Origin: Corynebacterium glucuronolyticum | Lineage (GTDB): Bacteria > Actinomycetota > Actinomycetes > Mycobacteriales > Mycobacteriaceae | Reading direction: 5' to 3' | Length of the DNA stretch: 64,000 bases | Assembly (NCBI GenBank): GCA_022772305.1 | Contig: JALFAQ010000054.1 | Location: forward strand, 1-64,000 | Shown here: positions 45,173 through 55,100 of the stretch, piece after piece | Position numbering within the stretch: the first letter of the stretch is position 1 | Layout of the letters: every line of letters starts with the position of its first letter | Translations under genes and position numbers: made by a program | Notes under the pieces: model-generated | What the model was told of the DNA's origin: nothing | Database searches by the model: none | The model's input: the letters and a program-made list of their open reading frames with translations, nothing else

Positions 45173-45712
45173 ATGACTCTTTCTCTTTCCCGTCGCGCGT
45201 TCCTCGCCGGCTCGGCCACCGTGGCTGCCGCCGCGTCGCTGCCGGCTGTGTCCCTCGCACAGGAGTCCCCGGGCATCTCGTTCACGGTCGGTTCGGTCGT
45301 CGCCGACGGCCAGGCGCTCGCCCTCCCCATCGCCGTGACACTCAACCTCGACACGGACCTCCCCGCCGGCACCGCGCTCACACTCTTCGTCCGCGCGCTG
45401 GACGTTTCCGGTCTGGTCGCCGGCCCCTCGTCTATCGCTCCTCGCTTGTCGACGCTCAGCCCTACCGCCGAAAACGCAGGCGAATATTCCTTCGCCCTCC
45501 CTGAGGACATCCCTGCCCACACGCCTGTTTCCTTAGAGTTGTTGTGGAAGACTGGCCTTTCCAACTTCCGTGCCGTTCCGCGCACCCAGGTGCTGGCAGC
45601 GGTGGTGCTTCCCGGCGAGTCCTACCGTGAGGTACAGTCCGAGGAATTCATCTGCGAGGGCGCCCCGGTTGGTCCCATCTTGTCGACGGGTTCGTCCCTG
45701 TTGTCCAGCTAA
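45173..45712 (+). CDS. Tat-exported small secreted protein
   Basis: The N-terminus SLSRRAFLAGSATVAAAASLPAVSLA is a twin-arginine signal (SRRAFL) with a likely cut after AVSLAQ or nearby. The mature part (about 145 residues) is a beta-rich domain without recognised motif. Tat export suggests folding in the cytoplasm, perhaps with a cofactor. It follows the beta-propeller gene by 6 bases, so the pair may act together. Function unknown. Confidence 0.75.
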   Translation: MTLSLSRRAFLAGSATVAAAASLPAVSLAQESPGISFTVGSVVADGQALALPIAVTLNLDTDLPAGTALTLFVRALDVSGLVAGPSSIAPRLSTLSPTAENAGEYSFALPEDIPAHTPVSLELLWKTGLSNFRAVPRTQVLAAVVLPGESYREVQSEEFICEGAPVGPILSTGSSLLSS

Positions 45713-45713
45713 T

Positions 45714-45742
45714 TTGCAATACTCCTGCGGCGGCTGTATGGT
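45714..45742 (+). promoter_or_regulatory. rplJL promoter
   Basis: TTGCAA at 45714 and TATGGT at 45737 are separated by 17 bases, a good match to actinobacterial vegetative promoters. It starts right after the preceding stop and would give a leader of about 240 bases. Confidence 0.55.
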
Positions 45743-45749
45743 CTATCCA

Positions 45750-45960
45750 CGAAGTTTGTAAGAGAGCGTGTCACATGTTCTCGGTTCAAGTTTCACCGTA
45801 GACCGTCGGTCAGCCGAAAGGCTCGAAGGTTTCCTCATAAAACAGGAAACGGCCCACGCAGGAGTCACTTGCAACACCTTCCAATGTTTTGAATTGGTTT
45901 GTGCCCTGTGCTCTTGCACGGGGCATTATTTGTGCCCTGTGACGGACAAATGTTTTAGAA
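45750..45960 (+). ncRNA. L10 leader (ribosomal protein autoregulatory RNA)
   Basis: The 274-base space before rplJ holds no gene. It contains AGACCGTCGGTCAGCCGAAAGG and GGCCCACGCAGGAGTC, which resemble the kink-turn region of the L10 leader where L10-(L12) complexes bind. A perfect 10-bp hairpin at 45902-45925 (TGCCCTGTGC / GCACGGGGCA, loop TCTT) followed by TTATTT looks like the attenuator that this binding would control. Confidence 0.7.
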
Positions 45961-45986
45961 ACCGTTTAATGGAAGGAGGCGAGGAA

Positions 45987-46496
45987 ATGGCAAACCCGAA
46001 GAATACTGCGGAGCTGGCCAAGCTCAAGGAGTACTTTGACGAGGCTGATTCTCTGGTACTCACCGAGTACCGTGGTCTGACTGTTCAGCAGATCACTGAT
46101 TTCCGCACTGATCTCGGTAAAGACGTGAAGTACCACGTCGCCAAGAACACCCTCATCAAGCGAGCCGCAGCTGAGGCTGGCATTGAGGGCCTTGATGATC
46201 TCCTCACCGGTCCTACCGCTGTCGCCTTTATTAAGGGCGAGGCAGTGGATGCTGCCAAGGCCATGAAGAAGTTCGGCTCCAGCAATGAGAAGTTCATTGT
46301 GAAGGGCGGATACATGGACGGTGCTCCTCTGGACGCCGACCAGGTCAAGGCACTTGCAGACCTCGACGACCGCGAGACCACGCTGGCCAAGCTGGCTGGC
46401 GCCCTGAAGGGCAAGATGACGCAGGTTGCTGGCCTGTTCTCTGCTCCTGCATCTCAGGTCGCACGTCTTTCCGCTGCACTGCAGGAAAAGAAGTAA
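45987..46496 (+). CDS. rplJ: 50S ribosomal protein L10
   Basis: L10 (169 residues) anchors the L12 stalk. VLTEYRGLTVQQITDFR and YHVAKNTLIKRAA are the conserved rRNA-binding part, and the C-terminal helix carries L12 sites. ATG 45987 follows GGAGG-type sequence; upstream in-frame codons fall in the RNA leader and are rejected. Confidence 0.98.
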   Translation: MANPKNTAELAKLKEYFDEADSLVLTEYRGLTVQQITDFRTDLGKDVKYHVAKNTLIKRAAAEAGIEGLDDLLTGPTAVAFIKGEAVDAAKAMKKFGSSNEKFIVKGGYMDGAPLDADQVKALADLDDRETTLAKLAGALKGKMTQVAGLFSAPASQVARLSAALQEKK

Positions 46497-46586
46497 GTCT
46501 TCCTTTCCGCCAGGATCGATAATTTCATCACCATTTACCTCCCCGGGCATGTGCTCGGAAACACAAACTGAAAGGACTTGACCGTT

Positions 46587-46973
46587 ATGGCTAAGTACAC
46601 CAACGAAGAGCTCATCGAAGCTTTCAAGGAAATGACCCTCATCGAGCTCTCTGAGTTCACCAAGCTGTTCGAAGAGACCTTCGACGTTACCGCTGCTGCT
46701 CCGGTTGCCGTTGCTGCTGCAGGTGCCGCTGGCGGCGAGGCTGCTGCTGAGGAAGAGAAGACCGAGTTCGACGTCGTGCTCGAGGATGCCGGCGCCAAGA
46801 AGATCGGCGTGATCAAGGCTGTCCGCGAGATCGTCTCCGGCCTGGGCCTGAAGGAAGCCAAGGAGCTCGTTGAGGCTGCTCCGAAGGCTATCCTCGAGGG
46901 CGCTTCCAAGGAGGACGCTGAGGCTGCTAAGACCAAGCTCGAAGAGGCTGGCGCTTCCGTTTCCCTCAAGTAG
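46587..46973 (+). CDS. rplL: 50S ribosomal protein L7/L12
   Basis: The 128-residue stalk protein has an N-terminal dimerisation part ([21 protein letters not shown]), an alanine-rich hinge and the C-terminal factor-binding domain ([25 protein letters not shown]). ATG 46587 is preferred over the upstream ATG 46578 because AAAGGA lies 9-12 bases before it. A terminator follows. Confidence 0.98.
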   Translation: MAKYTNEELIEAFKEMTLIELSEFTKLFEETFDVTAAAPVAVAAAGAAGGEAAAEEEKTEFDVVLEDAGAKKIGVIKAVREIVSGLGLKEAKELVEAAPKAILEGASKEDAEAAKTKLEEAGASVSLK

Positions 46974-46992
46974 TCTTCACAGACATACTTCA

Positions 46993-47031
46993 TCCCCCCG
47001 CCCGGATTTCTTTCCGGCCGGGGGGATTTTT
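46993..47031 (+). terminator. rplJL terminator
   Basis: TCCCCCCG at 46993-47000 and CCGG at 47002-47005 pair with CCGG and CGGGGGGA up to 47026, with one mismatch, followed by TTTTT. Confidence 0.9.
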
Positions 47032-47048
47032 GCATGCCCAGCTTTCCT

Positions 47049-47392
47049 TTCGCGGCCCAGCAGGTTCTGATTTCCGCCCAGCGCATTCCGCTTGGGCCAC
47101 TTTGTGTACGGTTATCATCCCGTTTGCGGCCCGTCCCTGTTTGAATCTCGTGTGGCTTGTACCCGATGGGCTGCGTTGTGGTTTGTGTGCACGCAACGTG
47201 GCCCAGCTGTCGGTGTAGTCCATGTGGCTTCCGTCCCTTGGGCCGCGTTGCGTACGACCCTTATCCCGTTTGCGGCCCGTCCTTGTTTGAATCTCATGTG
47301 GCTTGTACCCGATGGGCCGCGTTGTGGTTCTTCCGCACCCAATGCGGCCCAGCCCCGCCGGAAGCTCAAGGGCCTTCAACTGGCTGGGCCGT
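47049..47392. repeat. fixed-spacing inverted-repeat block H (5 elements)
   Basis: Left arms start at 47052, 47126, 47198 (GTGGCCC), 47272 and 47344; right arms at 47094 (GGGCCAC), 47168 (GGGCTGC), 47240, 47314 and 47386 (GGGCCGT). All pairs are 42 bases apart and the element step is 72-74. Copies 2 and 4 (47123-47183 and 47269-47329) are nearly identical over 61 bases and exactly 146 bases apart, the same double step as in block A. It fills the gap between rplL and the DUF3068 gene. Confidence 0.9.
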
Positions 47393-47431
47393 GAAAGAGA
47401 CGCAGGTTCATGGATTCAACCTTTCTCGATG

Positions 47432-47437
47432 TACAGT
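47432..47437 (+). promoter_or_regulatory. -10 box of a possible leaderless DUF3068 gene promoter
   Basis: TACAGT is 7 bases before ATG 47445. Confidence 0.4.
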
Positions 47438-47444
47438 AGGTGCC

Positions 47445-48362
47445 ATGCTTCCACGTTCTCGCGTTATATCCGCTCTGCTTATCGGTTTGGGTTTGGCTCT
47501 GCTGGTGTGGGGCCTTGTTACGCCTAGGTTCACACAGGTGGGGGAGAACGTCCCCGTGGCGCACGGCGAGCTGACGTATACGCTGCGCGATGAGAACGCG
47601 ATGAGTTTGGCGCCGGCGGAGATGGCGACGAAGATCGAGCCGGTGGAAGAGCAGCTGCATGTCGTGTACACCTCGCCGATCACGAATGAGGAGGCGACGG
47701 TCCGCGTTGGTCTGTCTGCGCGGCGGACGGAGCGGGCGACGGATCTGGAAGGCCTGCTCAAAGCGGAGGTCTATAGCTACAGGTTCGACCGCATGACGGG
47801 GGAGTCCATGACACCGGCAACAGTGTCCGAGCAGCTTGCGAGCCCTGTGGCCACCGTCGATGTGGATGGGCTGTGGTTCGCTTTCCCGCCGAATGCTGAC
47901 GCAGACGAGTATCCGCTTTTCGACGCCACCCTCCGGGCCTCCCGACCTGCAGTAAAGGAGTCGACGGAAGAGGTTGACGGCCGTGAGGTTGTTACCTACA
48001 AGCAGGAATTTGCGCCGGAAGCGGTGGGGGAGACTGAGGATTCCTTGCCAGTGTTGTACCATGGCGCCAAGCGCGAAATAGTCGTCGACAAGGCCACCGG
48101 AATCGTCGTCGACATGACAGCCAAGATTGAGGATTACTACCTCACGGACGGCGAGCGCCAAGATGTCCTTCTCTTTGAGGGCGGGCTCGACCCGGAAGAA
48201 TCGGCAGAGTTGCGTGCTATCGCCAGTGATGTGGCGGATCCATCGGCATGGCGGACGGCGAACTGGGTGGCAGCAGGTCTCGGAGGAGTACTTGCTTTGC
48301 TGGGTGTGCTGGGAGTTTTCGGAGTATTTGACAAACGTCGAAAAGAGCACTTTACAAATTAG
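47445..48362 (+). CDS. DUF3068 (PorA-like family) membrane-anchored surface protein
   Basis: This 305-residue protein has an N-terminal helix (VISALLIGLGLALLVWGLVTP), a large outer beta-rich domain and a C-terminal helix near residue 280 (VAAGLGGVLALLGVLGVFGVF), the layout of the DUF3068 family of actinobacteria. Members are envelope proteins of unclear function. ATG 47445 (MLPRSRVIS) is chosen; a longer frame runs through repeat block H. Its 3' end overlaps the probable rpoB promoter. Confidence 0.85.
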   Translation: MLPRSRVISALLIGLGLALLVWGLVTPRFTQVGENVPVAHGELTYTLRDENAMSLAPAEMATKIEPVEEQLHVVYTSPITNEEATVRVGLSARRTERATDLEGLLKAEVYSYRFDRMTGESMTPATVSEQLASPVATVDVDGLWFAFPPNADADEYPLFDATLRASRPAVKESTEEVDGREVVTYKQEFAPEAVGETEDSLPVLYHGAKREIVVDKATGIVVDMTAKIEDYYLTDGERQDVLLFEGGLDPEESAELRAIASDVADPSAWRTANWVAAGLGGVLALLGVLGVFGVFDKRRKEHFTN

Positions 48363-48379
48363 TCGGCATGGGCTATGGT
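48351..48379 (+). promoter_or_regulatory. possible rpoBC promoter
   Basis: TTTACA at 48351 and TATGGT at 48374 are 17 bases apart, the same -10 as the rplJL promoter. A TTGACA at 48328 lies 17 bases before the TTTACA and may form an overlapping second promoter. The leader to rpoB would be about 175 bases. Confidence 0.42.
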
Positions 48380-48559
48380 GATTTGTTGCGCTAGATTCGG
48401 TGGCCGATGTTTTGAAGGCCTTGATCAGAGGATGGCGAAAGCCGGAATTTGACAAGGTCATTCAGTGCTATCTGGGCACCGAAACCTATAGCAGACCGAA
48501 AGCTTTACAAAACCAAGCGGTCAGGTGCTCAAATAGTGGGGTGCTTCTGACCGCGCGAG

Positions 48560-51500
48560 GTGCTGGAAGGATGCATCTTGGCAGTCTCCCGCCAGACCAA
48601 TATCAACGTTAAGAACCCTGGAGCTCCTAAGCGATACTCGTTCGCGAAGATCAAGGAGCCCATTGGGCTACCTGGATTACTAGACCTACAGCTGAATTCC
48701 TTTGCTTGGCTCGTTGGCACGCCTGAGTGGCGTGAGCAGCAGAAGGCTGAGAAGGGCGAGGATTACAAGGTAACGAGTGGCCTTGAAGATATCCTCGAGG
48801 AGCTTTCTCCTATTCAGGACTTCTCTGGCAACATGAGCCTGTCCCTCTCGGAGCCGTACTTCGAGCAGGTAAAGGCAAGTGTTGATGAGTGCAAAGAGAA
48901 GGACATCAACTACTCTGCGCCGCTGTACGTGACGGCCGAGTTTGAGAACAAGGACACCGGCGAAATTAAGTCGCAGACGGTGTTCATCGGCGATTTCCCG
49001 ATGATGACCCCGAAGGGCACCTTTATTGTCAACGGCACCGAGCGTGTTGTTGTTTCTCAGCTTGTTCGTTCCCCGGGCGTGTACTTCGATGAGACTCTGG
49101 ATAAGTCCACGGAGCGCCCGCTGCACGCTGTGAAGGTTATCCCTTCGCGCGGTGCATGGTTGGAAATCGACGTCGATAAGAAGGACACCGTTGGTGTTCG
49201 TATCGACCGCAAGCGTCGCCAGCCGGTGACTCTCCTCCTCAAGGCCCTGGGATGGACCGAGGAGCAGATCCGTGAGCGCTTCGGTTTCTCCGAGATTATG
49301 ATGTCCACGCTGGAAAACGACGGCGCAGCCTCCGAGGATGAGGCTCTGCTCGAGATTTACCGCAAGCAGCGCCCGGGTGAGCAGCCCACGCGTGACCTTG
49401 CGCAGGCTCTGCTGGAGAACAGCTTCTTTAAGCCCAAGCGTTATGACCTGGCCAAAGTGGGCCGTTACAAGGTCAACCGCAAGCTGGGACTCGGTGGCGA
49501 CGACGACGGCGTGAAGACGCTGACCGAGGAAGATATCGCTACCACCATTGAGTACCTCGTGCGCCTGCACGCCGGTGAGCGGACGATGACGTCCCCGGAC
49601 GGCGTGGAGATTCCGCTCGAGACGGATGATATTGACCACTTCGGTAACCGTCGCCTGCGTACCGTAGGCGAGCTGATCCAGAACCAGGTGCGCGTTGGTC
49701 TGGCGCGCATGGAGCGTGTGGTGCGCGAGCGCATGACCACGCAGGATGCAGAGTCGATCACGCCGACGAGCCTGATCAACGTGCGTCCCGTGAGTGCAGC
49801 TATCCGCGAATTCTTCGGAACAAGCCAGCTCTCCCAGTTCATGGACCAGAACAACTCTCTGTCCGGCCTGACGCACAAGCGTCGCCTGTCGGCTCTTGGC
49901 CCTGGCGGCCTGTCGCGTGAGCGCGCTGGCATTGAGGTTCGTGACGTGCACCCGTCCCACTACGGTCGCATGTGCCCCATTGAGACCCCTGAGGGGCCGA
50001 ACATTGGCCTCATCGGTTCGCTGGCTTCCTACGCCCGCGTTAACCCGTTCGGCTTCATCGAGACGCCGTACCAGAAGGTGGAAAACGGCAAGATCATCGA
50101 TCAAGTCGATTACCTCACTGCTGATGAGGAAGACCGTTACGTCATCGGCCAGGCTGATACCGAGCACGATGAGAACGGCGTTATTACCCAGCAGCGCAAT
50201 GAGGTTCGTCTGAAGGACGGCGCCATTGAGGTTGTTGGCCCGGAGTCCATCGAGTACATCGATGTGTCCCCGCGCCAGATCGTGTCCGTTGCTACGGCCA
50301 TGATTCCGTTCCTCGAGCACGACGATGCTAACCGTGCCCTCATGGGTGCGAACATGCAGCGCCAGGCTGTGCCGCTGATCCGTTCCCAGTCGCCGTACGT
50401 TGGCACGGGCATGGAGGCCCCGGCTGCATACGATGCTGGCGACCTGGTCATCAACGAGCACGCCGGTGTGGTTGAGAACGTGTGCGCTGACTTCATCACC
50501 GTGATGAGCGATGAGGGCAAGCGTGACACCTACATGCTGCGCAAGTTCGAGCGCACGAACCAGAACACGTGCTACAACCAGAAGCCGCTGGTAGACATCG
50601 GAGACCGTGTGGAAAAGGGCCAGGTTATGGCCGACGGCCCGGGTACTCACGATGGCGAGATGTCCCTTGGTGTGAACCTCCTCGTGGCGTTTATGCCATG
50701 GGAAGGCCACAACTACGAGGACGCCATCATCCTGAACCAGCGTGTGGTGGAGGAGGACATCCTCACCTCGATCCACATCGAGGAGCATGAGATTGATGCC
50801 CGTGACACCAAGCTTGGTGCCGAAGAAATCACCCGCGAGATCCCGAACGTGTCTGAGGACGTGCTCAAGGACCTCGACGAGCGAGGCATCGTCCGCATTG
50901 GTGCTGACGTCCGCGACGGCGACATTCTCGTCGGTAAGGTCACCCCGAAGGGCGAGACCGAGCTGACCCCTGAGGAGCGCCTGCTCCGCGCCATCTTCGG
51001 TGAGAAGGCTCGCGAGGTTCGCGATACCTCCCTGAAGGTTCCGCACGGTGAGACCGGCAAGGTAATCGGCGTTTCCCGCTTCTCCCGTGACGAGGGCGAC
51101 GAGCTTCCTCCGGGAGTCAACGAGATGATCCGCATCCACGTTGCTCAGAAGCGCAAGATTCAGGACGGCGATAAGCTCGCTGGCCGCCACGGCAACAAGG
51201 GTGTTGTGGGCAAGATCCTCCCGCAGGAGGATATGCCGTTCATGGAGGATGGCACCCCGATCGACATCATCCTGAACACGCACGGCGTTCCGCGTCGTAT
51301 GAACATCGGTCAGGTGCTCGAGGTTCACCTCGGCTGGCTGGCGAAGGCTGGTTGGGCCATCGAAGGCGATCCTGACTGGGCCAAGCGCATCCCCGAGGAG
51401 CTGCGCAACGTCCCGGCTGATTCGCTGGTGGCAACGCCGGTGTTCGACGGTGCGACCAACGAGGAGATCGAGGGTCTGCTCGGCTCCACGTTGCCCGACC

Positions 51501-52045
51501 GCGATGGCAACCGGTTGGTTGATAAGTTCGGTAAGGCAACGCTTTTCGACGGTCGGTCCGGCGAGCCCTTCAAGTACCCGGTCTGTGTGGGTGAGAAGTA
51601 CATGCTCAAGCTGCACCACCTCGTGGACGAGAAGATCCACGCCCGCTCGACTGGTCCGTACTCCATGATTACCCAGCAGCCGCTGGGTGGTAAGGCTCAG
51701 TTCGGTGGCCAGCGCTTCGGTGAGATGGAGGTGTGGGCCATGCAGGCATACGGCGCGGCTTACACCCTGCAGGAACTCCTGACCATCAAGTCCGACGATG
51801 TTAACGGCCGTGTTCGGGTGTACGAAGCGATCGTGAAGGGTGACAACATCCCCGATCCTGGTATCCCGGAATCCTTCAAGGTGCTGCTGAAGGAGCTGCA
51901 GTCCCTGTGCCTCAACGTGGAGGTTCTGTCCGCTGACGGAACGCCTGTTGAGATCAGCGGTGCAGATGACGACGAGTTCGAATCGGCTAGTGCGTCCCTG
52001 GGCATAAACCTGTCCCGTGACGAGCGCGCAGACGATATCGCATAG
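48560..52045 (+). CDS. rpoB: DNA-directed RNA polymerase beta subunit
   Basis: RpoB (1161 residues) forms half of the polymerase active-site cleft. The GTG start gives MLEGCILA, an N-terminus shared with mycobacterial RpoB, so it is preferred over the inner TTG. The rifampicin region [32 protein letters not shown] is intact; the position equivalent to E. coli Pro520 is Ser433 here. [14 protein letters not shown] and [14 protein letters not shown] are the catalytic-centre segments. rpoC follows after 97 bases. Confidence 0.98.
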   Translation: MLEGCILAVSRQTNINVKNPGAPKRYSFAKIKEPIGLPGLLDLQLNSFAWLVGTPEWREQQKAEKGEDYKVTSGLEDILEELSPIQDFSGNMSLSLSEPYFEQVKASVDECKEKDINYSAPLYVTAEFENKDTGEIKSQTVFIGDFPMMTPKGTFIVNGTERVVVSQLVRSPGVYFDETLDKSTERPLHAVKVIPSRGAWLEIDVDKKDTVGVRIDRKRRQPVTLLLKALGWTEEQIRERFGFSEIMMSTLENDGAASEDEALLEIYRKQRPGEQPTRDLAQALLENSFFKPKRYDLAKVGRYKVNRKLGLGGDDDGVKTLTEEDIATTIEYLVRLHAGERTMTSPDGVEIPLETDDIDHFGNRRLRTVGELIQNQVRVGLARMERVVRERMTTQDAESITPTSLINVRPVSAAIREFFGTSQLSQFMDQNNSLSGLTHKRRLSALGPGGLSRERAGIEVRDVHPSHYGRMCPIETPEGPNIGLIGSLASYARVNPFGFIETPYQKVENGKIIDQVDYLTADEEDRYVIGQADTEHDENGVITQQRNEVRLKDGAIEVVGPESIEYIDVSPRQIVSVATAMIPFLEHDDANRALMGANMQRQAVPLIRSQSPYVGTGMEAPAAYDAGDLVINEHAGVVENVCADFITVMSDEGKRDTYMLRKFERTNQNTCYNQKPLVDIGDRVEKGQVMADGPGTHDGEMSLGVNLLVAFMPWEGHNYEDAIILNQRVVEEDILTSIHIEEHEIDARDTKLGAEEITREIPNVSEDVLKDLDERGIVRIGADVRDGDILVGKVTPKGETELTPEERLLRAIFGEKAREVRDTSLKVPHGETGKVIGVSRFSRDEGDELPPGVNEMIRIHVAQKRKIQDGDKLAGRHGNKGVVGKILPQEDMPFMEDGTPIDIILNTHGVPRRMNIGQVLEVHLGWLAKAGWAIEGDPDWAKRIPEELRNVPADSLVATPVFDGATNEEIEGLLGSTLPDRDGNRLVDKFGKATLFDGRSGEPFKYPVCVGEKYMLKLHHLVDEKIHARSTGPYSMITQQPLGGKAQFGGQRFGEMEVWAMQAYGAAYTLQELLTIKSDDVNGRVRVYEAIVKGDNIPDPGIPESFKVLLKELQSLCLNVEVLSADGTPVEISGADDDEFESASASLGINLSRDERADDIA

Positions 52046-52142
52046 CAGGTAGGCGGGTAGAACCCGCCTGCATTCGAACCGAAAATTACTCTTAAAAAGA
52101 CGAAAAGCCTCGTGTGAAAGACACGAGTGAAAGGTTTTAACT

Positions 52143-55100
52143 GTGCTCGACGTCAACTACTTTGACGAACTCCGCATCGGCCTTGCCTCCGCTGACGACA
52201 TCCGTCGTTGGTCCAAGGGCGAGGTGAAGAAGCCGGAGACCATTAACTACCGCACCCTGAAGCCGGAGAAGGACGGCTTGTTCTGCGAGCGTATCTTCGG
52301 ACCTACCCGCGACTGGGAGTGCCAGTGCGGTAAGTACAAGCGCGTACGTTACAAGGGCATCATCTGTGAGCGCTGTGGCGTTGAGGTGACCAAGTCCAAG
52401 GTGCGCCGTGAGCGTATGGGCCACATTGAGCTGGCCGCGCCGGTCACGCACATCTGGTACTTCAAGGGTGTCCCGTCCCGCCTGGGCTACCTTCTGGACC
52501 TTGCTCCGAAGGACCTGGAGCGCGTTATTTACTTCGCCGCCAACATCATCACCACGGTGGATGAAGAGGCTCGCCACGACGACCTCACGACCCTCGAGGC
52601 CGACATGCTTCTGGAGAAGAAGGATGTGGAGGCTGACGCTGAGGAGGAAATCCAGGAGCGTTCCCAGAAGCTCGAGGAGGACCTCGCTGAGCTGGAGGCC
52701 AACGGTGCCAAGGCTGACGCCCGTAAGAAGGTGCAGTCTGCTGCTAACCGTGAGATGACCCACATCCGCCAGGCCGCTGAGCGCGAGATTGAGCGTCTCG
52801 ACGAGATCTGGAACACCTTTGTCAAGCTCGCCCCGAAGCAGATGATCATCGACGAGACCATCTACGAGGAGCTCGTTGACCGCTATGAGGATTACTTCAC
52901 CGGTGGCATGGGTGCTGAGGCCATCCAGACGCTGGTCCGCAACTTTGATCTTGATGCCGAGGCAGAAAACCTCCGCACCATCATCAAGGAGGGCAAGGGT
53001 CAGAAGAAGATGCGCGCCCTCAAGCGCCTCAAGGTTGTCGCTGCGTTCCAGCGTTCCGGCAACGACCCGGCATCCATGATCCTTGATTGCATCCCGGTCA
53101 TCCCGCCGGAGCTGCGCCCGATGGTTCAGCTCGACGGTGGCCGCTTTGCTACCTCGGACCTGAACGACCTGTACCGTCGCGTGATTAACCGCAACAACCG
53201 CCTCAAGCGCATGATCGACCTCGGTGCCCCCGAGATCATCGTCAATAACGAGAAGCGCATGCTGCAGGAATCCGTCGATGCCCTGTTCGACAACGGTCGT
53301 CACGGCCGTGCCGTTACGGGTCCGGGTAACCGTGCACTGAAGTCCCTGAGTGACCTGCTCAAGGGCAAGCAGGGCCGTTTCCGTCAGAACCTGCTGGGTA
53401 AGCGTGTCGACTACTCCGGCCGTTCCGTGATTATCGTCGGCCCGCAGCTGAAGCTGCACGAATGCGGTCTGCCGAAGCTCATGGCCTTGGAGTTGTTCAA
53501 GCCGTTCGTGATGAAGCGCCTCGTGGAAAACGAGTACGCACAGAACATCAAGAGCGCAAAGCGCATGGTGGAACGTCAGCGCCCCGAGGTGTGGGACGTG
53601 CTGGAAGAGGCTATTTCCGAGCACCCGGTGATGCTGAACCGTGCTCCTACGCTGCACCGCCTGGGTATTCAGGCCTTCGAGCCAAAGCTCGTTGAGGGTA
53701 AGGCTATTCAGCTGCACCCGCTGGCCTGTGAGGCCTTCAACGCCGACTTTGACGGTGACCAGATGGCTGTTCACCTGCCGCTGTCCGCTGAGGCACAGGC
53801 TGAGGCCCGCATCCTCATGCTGGCTTCCAACAACATTTTGTCCCCGGCATCCGGCAAGCCGCTGGCAATGCCGCGTCTGGACATGGTGACCGGCCTCTAC
53901 TTCCTGACGATGGATAAGCGTGAGGACGAGATCGGTGGCCAGGGTCGTTACAAGCCGGCCACGACGGATCACCCGGCAGAGGGCGAGTACTCTTCCGTGG
54001 CCGAGGCCATCATGGCCTACGACCGTGAGCAGATTGGTCTGCAGGCGCCCATCCGCGTCCGCATTTCCCACCTGCGCCCGCCGGCCGATATCGAGGCCGA
54101 GCAGTTCCCCGATGGCTGGCAGCGTGGTGACACCTGGACAGCTATGACCACCCTGGGTCGCATCTACTTCAACGAGCTGCTGCCGTGGAACTACCCGTAC
54201 CTTGAGGGCGTCATGGTCCGCAAGGGCGGCGGCGAGGGCAAGATCCTCCTTGGTGACGTGATTAACGATCTTGCTGCCAAGTACCCGATGATCACCATCG
54301 CGCAGACGGTGGACAAGATGAAGGACTGTGGCTTCTACTGGGCCACCCGCTCCGGCGTGACCATCACCATGAGTGACGTGCTTGTTCTCCCGAACAAGAA
54401 GGAGATCCTCGAGCGTTACGAGAAGGCCGCTGCCGAGGTGGAGAAGAAGTACTGGGTCAAGGGTGCCCTTACCCAGCGCGAGCGCTACGACCGCCTCGTG
54501 GAGCTGTGGAAGGACGCCACCGACGTCGTCGGTAAGGCTGTGGAGAACCTGTACCCGGATGACAACCCGATCCCGATGATCGTGAAGTCGGGTGCTGCCG
54601 GTAACATGCGCCAGCTGTGGACGCTGGCCGGCATGAAGGGCATGGTTGTGAACTCCCGCGGTGAGTACATCACTCGCCCGATTAAGACGTCGTTCCGTGA
54701 AGGCCTGAACGTGTTGGAGTACTTCAACAACTCCCACGGTTCCCGTAAAGGCCTGGCCGATACGGCTCTGCGTACCGCTGACTCCGGTTACCTCACCCGT
54801 CGTCTCGTGGATGTGGCGCAGGACGTCATCGTCCGCGAGGAGGATTGTGGTACCCACCAGGGTGTCCGCGTTGCTGTCTGCCACGCGCAGCGCGATTCTG
54901 AGGGCAACGTTGTGGGCTACGAGCGCGACGGTCTCATCGAGACCTCCGTTTCCGGCCGCGTTCTCGCGCAGGATGCTACCGATGCCGACGGTAACGTTGT
55001 GCTCGAGGCCGGTTCTGATCTCACCGATACGCACATCGACACGCTGGTGGAGAAGGGCGTTGAGCAGATCAAGGTCCGCTCCGTTCTAACCTGCCAGACC

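Noticed and set aside
48449..48474. TTGACA with TATCTG as an rpoB promoter
   Set aside because: The spacing is 14 bases, too short; the TTTACA-17-TATGGT pair upstream is better.
52137..55034. Long reverse-strand open frame opposite rpoC
   Set aside because: It mirrors codon bias of rpoC, overlaps strongly conserved catalytic sequence, and its translation resembles no family. The same holds for the long reverse frames opposite rpoB (48686-52156) and fusA (59878-61767).
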